Below are positions 1 through 12,500 of a DNA stretch of 64,000 nt, one piece after another. Below the pieces are notes generated by a model. That model saw nothing but the letters and a program-made list of their open reading frames with translations. It ran no database searches and was not told where the DNA came from. Location: the NCBI RefSeq assembly GCF_001640805.2, contig NC_066838.1, positions 6,218,601 through 6,282,600 of the forward strand. Direction: 5' to 3'. The DNA comes from Lates calcarifer. Its lineage: Eukaryota > Chordata > Actinopteri > Centropomidae. How positions within the stretch are numbered: position 1 is the first letter of the stretch; each line of letters opens with the position of its first letter. The translations under genes and the position numbers were made by a program.

Positions 1-1092
1 TCCTTAACCAATCACATGCTTAAGGTCAGTGTCTATGCCAATGTCAACATACAGTACATCGCTTGCTCTAATCCCTCTCTAGCCCCCTTGGAAGAGCAGG
101 TCATTGCATATAATGACAGACAGACATAGTATCAACTGTAAAGGCAAGATGTTGCTGACTCAGCATACCTTTCCCATAATCCTCTCAGCTCAGGGCACTG
201 GTTCAGCTATTTTATCTAAAATAAAGGGCAACAGAGGCTGCTACAATCAGGATAATTAAAAAAAGAAAATCTAAGAAGGCAAAATGAAACTGTCCCCCAG
301 CAGGTGGTGAGCAGTTCAGCTTTCAGATGATTGATTTGTTTTATTCTACATCGACGGTCTTTATTCATCCATCCAAACCAGCTGTCGGAATTCCACACTA
401 CCACAAGCAGGAATCTGCAGCCTCCAAGCATGCTCTGAGCATGAGTTTGCCCATAGACAAGTCCCTGCACAGCCCAGATCCTCCACACCGAAGATACCTG
501 CAAGGATTATGCATGAATAATAGCTCGCACTGACAACTGTGGTTGATGGAGGATGTGACATGAGGAAAACTAATGACACATATGACAGATTGACGATTAC
601 TGATGACTGTAACTTGATGAACTTATAGTTACTTGATGCTGGCATCTGTGAATCAATCTTGGCAGTGCTTCCTCTCAGTCTGACATGTGCCATTAAACAA
701 ATATTAAGTGCCAAGAGACAAAGTGAAGACAACCATAATGAATGCTTTTTCACGTCTGTTTGTGTGCCTTCAGTACTGAGTGACTTCAAAACATCAAAAT
801 CCATTAGTTTTTTTCCGAAGACGCTGTAACTCAATATACACCAAGGCTGAGTTTGAGTCTTACTTCTGCAAAGCAATATTGCTGATAGAAAACCATAATA
901 TCACATAACACAAAAGAGACCAATCCACCGGCTGATTTATGTCACGCATTTCCTAAAGAACCTGCCATTACTGCTGTGGCACTGCTGAGGCTTAGTTATA
1001 CGGTAGCAGCTTTATAGATAGTAGCATCAGTGCAACTTCAAGGACTGTGGACACTGGGAATAGTGTCAGTTGGGAGGGGGCCGATGTCATCA

Positions 1093-1129
1093 AATGGCCT
1101 TCTTGACAGTGGACATCAAGAAGGCCATT
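1093..1129. repeat. Perfect 14-bp inverted repeat with 9-nt loop
   Basis: AATGGCCTTCTTGA (1093-1106) and TCAAGAAGGCCATT (1116-1129) are exact reverse complements separated by 9 nt. It could be a transposon scar or a structured site. No further complementary flank was found. Confidence 0.9.
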
Positions 1130-2305
1130 CATATCCAATGTCAAAGACCATCCTTGAACAGAGACAGAGGTTATGATGTCTCTCACACAGACTACCTTTT
1201 ATAATGTGACCAAACCTTTCTGTAGGTCACATGATGATAGCTGACTTAACACCATGACAACTGAGCAAACTCTGCATGCTGATGAAAACAGGCTTCTGTT
1301 TACCAAGGTTAAGTGTAAAAAAAAAGACAGTTGTATTTATTTCAGTATATATGAGGTTCTTTAGAATCTCCTGGACAAAAGTGGTTAAAAAGTGAAATCC
1401 ATCCACTACATAGTTATTGAGTAGTAGTTATCAGGTGAATGCCAGCAGTGATGTTTTTTGTAAACTATTCAACACAGCTTATTTTCAGCATCATTGCAAA
1501 TACCCACTGAGGTCATAGTTATACTGGTGCTGGTCATAATAACTATAATAAAACCTAAATTGAATTTGGCTTGAAAAGATAACAAGTGTTCAAGTTGAAA
1601 GGTTTTGAGGCAGTGTACTGATGTATTGGTATTCAAAACAACCCCTATTTCTTTTTAAAGGTTTATTTTTTCTTCCCTGAACAAAACGTTGCAGTTGTCT
1701 GAAGCATGTCTTATCTATAGGCCCCATTTCAGGCATTTTAACTAAAACTCCATTCAAATCATAATTGCTTTCCCGTTGAGCTAAAAAAACAAAAACAAAT
1801 CTGCCTCTCTTCAGGGTTTTAGGACTCCAAAGCAGACCACTCTATTAGCACACATGGCCAGCCTCTTGTATAATGGACCAGGAGAGCAGTGTATAATCAG
1901 TCTAATTGGCTCTGGGTGGATTTAATAACATCACAAAATAGTCATGTCACGAACCACTAATTAAATGCTGTAATCAACATGCTGCCTCATATACTGTACT
2001 AAGCCTCTGATGCGATGTTCAAAAGCCAGGTCTAGGGGGTTAGAAAGAAGAGGGTGTGTGCAAGTGCTTATGTAGCTGTGTGTGGGTGAGTGTGTGAATG
2101 CATCCCTTGACACTACCATCAAGCAGGTGTACAGGTAAGCACCATCTGATCTAGTTGTACAGATCCACTGAGGCTGAAAGCCTTGAGATATTTCGTCTGT
2201 GCTCTGTCAGGTAACTGTGTGCTGCTACAGTAATGGCTCTGGGATAGATGAGTTCCTGGTCATCTTACAGCAGCTCTCATGGTACAGCCGATACGCATTC
2301 CAGGG

Positions 2306-2512
2306 CAGGTGATGATTATTTTCATCACTGGTTAATCACTGATTCATTGATTAATCATCCAAAGGATTCAGTTTAATTTTTTTTTTTTTTTAAACGGTCC
2401 AAATCAAAGATATTCAAATTAAAATCATGCAAAAAAAGACAGAAGCAGATTGTTGATTCTTTTTTCCTGGTTGGCTAATCAATTAATGAACTAATCATTT
2501 CAACATAATTAA
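2306..2512. repeat. Teleost dispersed repeat with ATTAATC-type ends
   Basis: The segment starts with GATTATTTTCATCACTGGTT and repeated TTAATCA words, passes through AAAGATATTCAAATTAAAATCATGCA, and ends GGCTAATCAATTAATGAACTAATCATTTCA. I know this arrangement as a very common interspersed repeat in teleost genomes (ends rich in ATTAATCGATTAATC). A T15 run (2377-2391) sits inside. The class is not certain from the sequence. Confidence 0.6.
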
Positions 2513-4559
2513 TTCATCACTTTATTATTTTCTGCATACTGCCTTTATGTTCTGTGATATGGCTTTAAATACAAGGTAAGGTAAACCATGTGTGTAAAAC
2601 ATGAGGTACACACTCACTGGCAGTTACCTATTGCCATTATGAATTAAATGGATCAACCGATTGTTCAGTCAGCAGAATGTAACAAAAAAAACTGTGGAAA
2701 AAAAAAAGCTCATAACATATGGCAATGTCCTCAGTCTGTCTTACATTTATAACAGCTTGTACCAATGACAAGATAATGACGTTTACCTTCCTGCTGTACC
2801 CTACAAATAATATCTCAGAGATAAATGTAGTTTCTTTTGACCTAAATAAGAAATAAATGTAGTTTTGTTTGGTTATTATGTGAGTGCTGTGGTAGTCGGC
2901 TCTCGTACAACAGAAAAATGCATCTTATATAAATTCTTGTCACTTTCTGATGCAGACTGCTTTTCTTATGAAAGATGACCCGTTAAGACAATATGAAATA
3001 AACACAGCATGAGGTGTTAACCCATTATCATAAAACAATGGATCTACTGGATCAATCTTCCTGCCTCTCCAGTCCCTAGAAATGTACCTTCAACAAATCT
3101 TTGGGATTAAGGAAACAGCAACACTGGAGCACTAAATGAATCTGTAAAAGCCAATGTTGGCAGTACAGTTAAAATCCAGGGCTGACCTCAGGCCGCAGTG
3201 TTTAGCAGGCCTGCAGACAGACCACATCCTTATTTAACATCCATTAGCTTCCCAACATTTACGCCCGTCAGCAGTAGCCCAGGAATAGCAGAGATTCACT
3301 TGTCTCTCCTGGCTGCAATTCCAGTTGTTTGAAAAGCAAGAGAGAGGGAGACATGAAGAGAGTTGTGTTCTGTGAGAATACTTGTATCCTGAGTTTGCAC
3401 TACGGGGCATTTCCCCAATTTCCCCAATCCACAAAGTGTGATATGTTGTAACCACCAATATAACAGCCCTGACTGATGTGACTTACTTTGTGAGGTGACA
3501 CTTGCAGCCTTTAAAAGTAAAAAAGCAGCAGTAGCTTTCATAACAGTGCACTAGTAACATTACACTACTGACTACATTTCCCATAATCCCCTACACAAAT
3601 TTAGCCAGTAGCCCAACTCAGCTTAGTGTGGCATGGGAATGAGGGCTTGGCTGCAAAATCTATTCCACACAGACTATGCAATTAATAATGACAGGAGGTA
3701 GAGGAGGGATAGGGAGGATGGTCTGGGTGTGTGTCTATCTGTGTGCACATGTTGGATGAGAGTATTACCCACACAGACACACACAAGCCAGTGAGCCCTG
3801 TTGCCCCAGTATTTTTGGGCTTCCTTCCAGTTCTACGTCAGCAATTCACCCCCATCTGCCCAGCACTCTCAGCAAACAACAATGGGCACCTATGTTCCCA
3901 CAGGGAGAGCAAGGGATGCCACTAGAACCCTCCTCTCCACACACACACTGCTGTTGCACCAAGTTTCCAGTGTGTGGTCAACTCCCAGTGTGACGTAACT
4001 TGGCAGGAAAAAAAAACTGTGAATGAGGAAAACAGAGAAAAGGCTCCAAACACACACACAGACCAACACCTCCCTCCAAACCCCGTCTTTCATGAGGTGA
4101 GATCTTTTTTATGGACTGGCCACAATAAAGAACACATACAACAACGCCATTGTAACGGCTGCTGGTGTTTTGTGTGGTGTAGTGAGCAGGATGCTCAGGT
4201 TCTCTACTACACTCACATCTGTGACTCAAGAGCAGACATAAAGCAAAGCGAAAGGGGAGCCATCAGACTTTGAGAAAGAAGAGAAGAGGAATTCAGGGCA
4301 GGATGGCTCCGCTGCAGCCATATGTTTAAGAGATTTTGTGAGTTGAGGAGTTAGGTTACGTACAAAGTGTCCGCACAGGGGACAACTGAGGATTTACAAT
4401 TCATCTATCTACTAAAACAGAAAGAGACAGGGGCTGCACAGAGGAGCAGACAACATGTAAAGGGGACAAGGAAAGGCACAAAAAACACTGTGATGAACAA
4501 TATATTATTATTATGTGATTCTTGGGAAGTTTCTTCTTGAAACCCTCCAGGGATGTTAG

Positions 4560-4700
4560 TGATCATGGCCCGTCACAGATCAACAGGGGTGGAGGGACGT
4601 CTTACTCAAGGACACTTCAGCAGAGTGTATGCTTGATGACAGGAAGATTTAAACCTTGGACATCCTCCTAAAAGCTGTGTTTCTTCCCAAGATGTCAAGC
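4560..4700. repeat. Possible dispersed repeat (TCAAGGACACTTCAGCAG)
   Basis: The words ACTCAAGGACACTTCAGCAG and GACAGGAAGATTTAAACCTTGGA occur in this order in a repeat family I have often seen in fish introns. The match is by memory only and the ends are not defined. Confidence 0.3.
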
Positions 4701-6555
4701 TGCTGCGCAAAGTACTTAAGCACAACCAAAGAATCTCAGCAACTATATTTTGACTATGTGCTGACAGCAATAACAGGCACTGATTGAAAAACAAGTTGTA
4801 TTACAGTGTACACAGAAAGTTTGCAGAATAAAACTTTTATTAGCACTCATTAAGAGTGTGAAAGTCAGCATTTTACATAGAAACTTTAAAGCAGCCACCT
4901 ATTGTTGAAAAGGATGTTGGGCTCAAATAAATGTTTTCTGCATTTATGTTGAAGTAATTTATAGTCTCCTTGAGTGATTACAGACACTTAGAAATGTGTA
5001 ATCAATCAGATTAGGCACTAATAAAGGAGTGTATTATAAATGTCTTTATTCGTAGCTGACAAAAATTTCCAAATCAACCAAGAGGGACAACAAAAATGTC
5101 CCTAACTCATGTCAAACTTTTAACAAATTATATAAGGGATGAATATTTATGTCAACTGGCACTTCATTTGCAAAGACTTATGGCCTTAATCTTTACAAAG
5201 ATTGTGCGATGTATTTGTGCAGCTTATAAAACAGAAATGTTTGTTGCGACAGTCATCATGCATCATGCAGTGTTAATGGCACTCTCCATAGTGCTGCAAT
5301 AAACCACGAATTTCTTAACTGTCAGGGACCATTTAAAATGGAAAAAATGCACACTGACCAAAAGTATTACACATGCACCACTCCCTGAAGAAGAGAGAGA
5401 TGGAACCGCTGCTAAGTTGACTATGGAGTAAAGTGTATTACTGGAGAGTTTCAGTTAATTCACATTAGGTATGTTTCCATTCACCTGCTTAGCAGTTTCA
5501 AGTAATATTTACCTTGGCTTAGGCTTACTAGCATGGCCAAAAACCTGAGTGGAAATGTCAATTTATTTTTTTTAAGCTGACAAATTGCAAAAAAGTTACA
5601 TGAAGACTTAGGTGAAGAAGAAAAGTTGGCATTGAAAAAGAGAAGCTGTAATTTAGCTCTAGATTTTCAAATACATCTTGATGTTGCAGAACTAGTGTCT
5701 GCTTCATCTACTGTAGACAAAGCATTCATGCAATGCTGCCCCTCAGTGTTACATAATCAAAGAGCGGGGGTGTTGGGGAGTACATAACCAGTCCAGATGG
5801 GGGTCTTTGTCTTGTTACTGGCTGAGAACAACCCCACAGGGGCAGATCAGAGCAGAAATTCATTGATTGAAGAAAACATAAACGTTGTCTTAGGTGAGAA
5901 GCAGCAATGAAATCTTGGGATGTATCCGAGTCAATTTTAATTATATAACCATGTCACATTATCCTCAAAATAGCTGCTGGAAACATACACTGATTCCCAG
6001 TTTATTTTGCAGAATTCTCTGATTCAGCGATACTGCGTTGGAAATATTTTCTCAGCATTACTAATGAAAGTTCCCGTTTTACGACCGGGTTACTGTCACA
6101 TCTGTGGGTGAAGAGAAGGAGAGAAGGAAAGGTGGTGGAGCAACTAAAAGACTGAAATCCACATCCATGTCCAAGTGATTAGCTGTGAAGTTATGCCCAT
6201 TAGGCAAATGATGATTATTGGCTGCTCATTATTAGACTATTACGGCGTCATTAAAATGACATTATGAGCCCATTTCGTGTCAAGTGCAGTTAGACACAAA
6301 CACATCAGTGTAGCGCATGGGAAAATTCTGCCGACAAGATTCACTAGATCCAGAGAAATACTATTTACTCACATGAAAACAGAGAGAGAGGGGGGAGAGA
6401 GGAATGTAAGTGCAGGTTGACACAGGATCAGCTTAAGACATGTATGAACTTGTTGCAGCTCTTTTCTGTAGGCCTCCGCCTCTCAGAGCTGCACCATTCC
6501 TACCTGACATCTCCACTCTTTGCTTAGGTGTGCCTTTCATTCCCTATTCTCCCCT

Positions 6556-6556
<1 letters not shown>

Positions 6557-6586
<30 letters not shown>
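6557..6586 (+). repeat. (AC)15 microsatellite
   Basis: Thirty bases of uninterrupted AC dinucleotide in intron 2. A short (TG)8 tract follows at 6707-6722. Confidence 0.97.
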
Positions 6587-6589
<3 letters not shown>

Positions 6590-9500
6590 GAGGGCTTTGA
6601 AGTCTGTGCAGTACATCGTTTTCTCATTTAGCTGTGAACCGAGGAAGAGGCTCTGGGAAAATGCCCCTATGTCGGAAGTCACCCACACTGGGAGTGTGTG
6701 TGAGGTTGTGTGTGTGTGTGTGCATCTCAGGAGGGCCAGTCATTATGGGTGAATGGGCAGGATGGGACTAGAGCTGTCACGTGGAGGAGCTCAAGTTGCA
6801 CACACTCAAGTCTCACACAGAGTCCCACACACATACCATGTAGTAGGTGGGTATCCCAGTGCCTGTCACTGTGTGGGATCCCCATACTGCACTGGTACAG
6901 AGGCATGCAGCATTTTCCACACATGCATGCACACAAACACATAGGCAGTCATGTCATTGGTATGGCTGCATGCAGGGATTAACATAAGAACACACCAACG
7001 GTTTTCAAGAGCTCTCTGTTCCTGAATTCAATGACACCTAAGGGCCGTTCTCTCAGAGTGACAATTTCATAATAATTTCATGTGTTAGAAAGCATTGGTT
7101 AGCAAGGAAAGGGATACGGTGGGCTATAATTTTGTCAGCCATAGCCATAGTCATTTTGTTTGGGCAGATCATCCACTTCCTAAACTGCTCTTAGCATTCC
7201 ACAGATTCCACATTCCACATGGTTGTAAACCAAGACATGAAAGAAATTTCTAAGATGAGAGAGAAATATAGGATCTGAACAGGAATCAGCTAATTTATAT
7301 AAAATATCTTCAGTAATAATATTTTTGCTCACTTGTAGAAGAGTTGTAGCAAGTTACAGCAAAAACTGTATGGCAGTTGACATAATAATAAGTCTTGTAG
7401 CAACTTTTGCAAACATGGATGGATTACTGAACTGGCCAACTGGGCACAGGCGCAGAGAGTTTTGCTGTTTTCCAAAGAAATTTCCTCGAAAGACCAACTG
7501 AAATCATATGAAAAACTGATGGAGATCCTCTCAAACCCAAGTAAAGTTAATTTTTATCAGAAACTTCTTTCTCCATGTTTGCTGAGCAACACCTTTGAGC
7601 ATTTGAGCATTTTCTGACCTTTTTCTGCTTCTATAACACTGGTTTGGTTTAGGCACAAAAACAACAACTCCCTGATTAGGGTAAGGTGAATGTTGTCGAC
7701 AATTATATATTCCTCTCCACGGTCTTCCTAAGAAATACAAAGTGCATTTAATTCATTTCACAAATTCTGAATGGAGAGAAAAGCAACTCAACTAAGACAC
7801 AAGAAGAGTGGGCAGAGATGTGAGCAGAGGTCTGTGGCTGGAAAAAGGATAGCTGGAATTCCTCCCTCAGATGGCACGTCTTTAATCTTATTATCTGGGA
7901 GGATATGAAATCTGCATTCCAGCCTCCTTACACATACACACATATTGAGCTGCTCAGAGTGCCCTTTTCTTATCAGAGAGACCCTGCTGTGTGTAACAAG
8001 GTGGGCAAGACTCATTCACTTTCAAGGTGGTGCTATGGCTGTACACACTGTACAAAACCCTACATACCCACTCAAATATGCACCAAAAGGCAATACACCA
8101 AGAGCACAGCAACTCAACACAGCATGACTGCAAGAGGAAGAAAAATAAGTTAATTTAATGCTGGAAAACTTGTGTGGATGGTTGAAGAGGCCCATTTAAG
8201 ATCTTCCTCCTCCAAAAACATGGTATGAAGGAAAAGATGCGGGCACTGCACTGAATGATAAAGAGAACCTCCCACTTTAACAGGCACCGTGATGAGGCGT
8301 GACCACTCCTGACAGGTGTTTTGTCTCACTCAGAGCAGCCTGATGTGGCCATTGTAGAGGGCACTTCTACTGAAAGGCCTGAAGAAATCCCACACTAAAA
8401 AGGGAGAAGAGCTTGGCATGTTACAGCAAACACGTTAGCCTCTGCCTTGACGAACCGGAGCTTGCTTAAAACTCAACATCAATCAATAAGCCAGTGTGAC
8501 AATGAAGGGGTATAAACAGCAACGAATGGAGCCACTACACATCAAAGCCCACATGTTCCGCTGCTCATCGGTTCAACGCAGTTTTTGTACTTAGGGTTTC
8601 AGGTGTGTTTATTCCTAAAAGCTGATTCAATTCACAAGGCCAGTCTGGAATTTAATCAGCAGAAATCTTCTCTGAGCCACAAAGAGAAGGCATTAAAATC
8701 CTATTATGATGTACAAAGCCTCCACTGTTTCTCTGTAATGCTACAGCGCACTGTAAGGCATGCAAATGCTAATGCTAACTAGCATCAGCACTGCCTCCTC
8801 AATTAAAGACCCACAATCTTTCAAGTCAAGCGCTGTAGAGAAGGAACAGTTACATATGTGCTCAGTAATGTTTTGGCTTCCATTTACATCAGCTATTTTG
8901 AGTGGGTTTCACTTCTCTGTTGCACCTAACTCGCTGACTCTATCACAGCTGTATACTTGGTCAAAGGTGTACATTTATGCATTTTGCAGCAGCATCAAAT
9001 GCTTCTTAGCCCATCAGTCAGTTTTCTAAAGCCACTTTGGTGGAGCTACTGGGGCTAAAGGGAGAAGGGGCTTGGCTGGGACTGCTTTAACAGGAAGGGA
9101 AGGGCCCTGAGTGGGGAACACATGAAAGGACAACTCCGTCATCTGGGAGCTTTAATGACAGACTGAGCAGACTTGTTTTGACTGAAGAGCTCTTTTAATA
9201 TGCATGACAAAAGACGTCCTTTTGGGACCTTCCTTGGCAACAGCACCGAATCCCCTAACAAACTCCTCTTGTTTCTGCTGTTCCTCATCGTGTCATCATC
9301 AGCAGTGGTCGAGGTTCCATCAAAGTGCAAAGGCACCTGCCTGAACAAAACCCTCTGCTTTTGACAGCCCATCCAGTGTGCTGGAGATCATCGTCCTTCA
9401 TGCAAAATGAGTTCAAAACAAAAGGGCAGACAGTTCAGCTGCTGGGCCTGCTGAAATGGGGCACTAGGCTTTTACTCACAGTAATCTCTCCTACTTAGAC

Positions 9501-12500
9501 TGTATAGAGCTCTTTGCTCCTCTTTCAATGTCCTTGTCTGTTCTCTTAAACGACACAGAGCCCTGATTAGACACATTACTCTCACGGTCTAGCTGAGCAC
9601 TGTTGTGAAACGTACCAAGCACACACAAAGTAGTCAGGACAGGACAGTGGACTCTCATTTGGTAAGGCCTGTTGAAAAGCTAAAACACATTTTTCAAAAC
9701 ACAGTCGAAGCACTGTCTTGCGGTGCCATAAATGATTCAACAAATTCCCAGTTTTACACCCAAAATACCATGAATCGACTCATTTTCCATGCAAAACCAT
9801 GTCATATTCACAGGAGCTGATGACTACATGGGAAAAGGCGGTGAGCTAAATAGGGCAGAGAAATGCCATGTTTATAGGTTTGGGTGGTGTCTTCTTGACA
9901 GATGGGCAGAAAATGTATGGTAACAAAGTTCTTTGCATGGTATACAACAAATTGTGAGATACTAATTGTAAAATGTGCCTGCATGATATAGCATGAAGAC
10001 GGAAACCAGATTAAAATGGCTAAACCAGTGACTAGAACAATACACCAACTCTAACAGATCAGGTGGTCTTTTGAGGTACAATGGAGTTGGAGGGGGGTTT
10101 AGCAAATGTGGTTTGGTTAAAAGACCATGGTCATTATGAAAGAGAGATTAAAGTAAAGGGAGTGGTCTTACCTGGTAGGGCGTTGGCAGGACAAAAGAGG
10201 AGGCAGCACATGAAAGAGAAAGAAAACATTAGACACTGTTTGCAAAGCTTTAAGCACATTTGTAGAGTATACAGTCACCGCACTGATAAAGTGCAGTCTA
10301 GACAGATGTACATATGGGTTTTATGGGGGGTTTGAAAACAAACTAATGCCATAATGGACACTTTGTCTGGCGGGGAATGGTCTTCATCTTACTACTACTG
10401 TGAAGCACTTGGGGTCAAGACATAATGGCAGAAGTCATTAATCATCTTTATATTTCAAGGTAAAAATCTATACTTGCATTCAGACTGGTTCTGCAAGCAT
10501 CTGCCTTTCTGGATCACAACAAAATCACATCAAGCCCCCCCTGACTTGGATGTCATAACAATGTAAGCATTGATTTTCTTCCACTACAGAGCTGGCTTTA
10601 GCTGAGGTTGTTGGATTTGTTCCAATGTCTCCTAAGGTTTTTAGGTTATTTATGGCAATGTCCTATTAGGACAGGAATAAAGAAAATGCAAAATGTGACT
10701 GAAAGCTCTGGGAAAAGCTAGCCATTTTTTTCTATGTACAACATTACGTCCAGGGTGAACTGTTGTGCTCTTTACCGTCAAGATTAACAACCCAGGATCA
10801 TGTGTTGTCAGGTTTTAGGATGCCTAAAACAAAGTAAGCCATTGAGACGTCCGCAACACCATGCTTACATACCTCTATCCACTCTATCCACATTTCTTAA
10901 TTTAGCTGAATTGTTGGTGTTATAATTAAATTCTAAAGGTTATAATTAGTCTTGGATGTGCCTCAATAATCCATCAAATCACTTCCAGGAGACAATTATT
11001 CTTTATTCTGATTAATCAATAACCAGAGTCTACAGCAAATATTACACAGATAATAACTGTTCATGGTTCACAGTCAGTCAGTCAGTCTGTGTCACTTTTA
11101 CAGAAAATGTGTATTCCTCCATAGCTCTCAGTGGACAGCAACAGGATTAACTGCAGTACGGAGAGACACCATCTCCATCCCTTTGTACTCTTTGGCGACC
11201 ATCGTTCAGCTTTGTGACAAACGCTGAAATATTTACAGCCTCAGGATCAGTTCAGCAACAGGGTCCACTTGGCACTGCACATGAGCCACAGTGGTCACCT
11301 TCCTTTGTCATCCATATTTCAAAAAGGCATTCGGGGCACCGCAGAGGAAAGTTTGCTGACCCAGAATATGAATGAGCAATGAATATCATATACAGGAGTC
11401 TAACCTGATAAGGAGGTGGAAAAGAATGCAGCTTTAAAATAGGAGCCATGTTTGGAGAAATCATTGTCATGTTAATGTTTGATCCAAATCCACTTATCAC
11501 TAGCTTTTCCTTATTTGGTGATACATTTTCAAAGTACAGTATGTCACGAATCTTTTGAGCTTAACCTAGGACATAGAGGTGATGATGCATGGTTTAATAA
11601 TGCCGGCTGTTGGTGAGTGTTAACTCCAAGACAAATCACAAGCTTTCCAGATTGCACTTTAGGTGAAAATGCATCCCCGGGCACAAGTTTCACATCTCCC
11701 TCGTGAGAATACTTAGAAGATGATGACTGAAGGGAGGGACAGAAAAAAAGGAGAACTAAGATTGTAAGAGAAGCTCTTAGTTTATCACTAACTTGGTGCC
11801 TTGATGAAGCGATACCCTGCAGTGGGGAAAAGAGTTCTAGACAAAACAAGACATGATCTCCTTTCTGTGTTGCTGCTCTCCCTTCCACCCAGGAGTGATA
11901 TCCATCCCTATCCATCTAGTCTGGGTCACAAGAGCAGCGGGTGAACCCAGCAGGTCCCTAAAGTCTCTTCTCACACAGAAGAAGTGGCAAAGTGGGCTGT
12001 GAGGTAACTGGGACAAATCTACCTTAGTCTTGCATAGCACTGGCAGAAGAAGAAAGGGACAAGGGCCATAATCACACTATTAGTCTGAGTCAATCCTCTT
12101 TTGGGGCTTTCAGAAGTAAAACTTATGAGAGAAGAAGTTGAAATCCTGGCAAAGAAATAGGCCTAAGATTGAATTTTAACCCTTGCAGTCTGCTGAAAAA
12201 CACACACCCACTTCATATGGAAACTGCTCCTTAAAAGTTTGAGCAGTCTTTCTAGCTAAACAGTCTGGCTTTCAGCTGCAAAACTTCAAGCAGAAGCACA
12301 GTGATGTTTACCTCAAATAGTGACACTCTGAATGCTTGGATGCTATAACCCCACCATCCCTGCCTGTCCTGCAATCGTGATGCAGTTTGACTCAGCGCAC
12401 AGAGGCAGAAATTATATGGTATCACCATTTTTAACAGTATACCCATATATCAAAAAAGTCAAGTAATGGCCCGTACAGCACGGGGGAAATTGCCAAGAAC

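Noticed and set aside
4606..4680. Possible tRNA-like T-arm word (GGTTTAAATC on the minus strand)
   Set aside because: No complete cloverleaf or A/B box spacing could be built; it fits better as part of a dispersed repeat.
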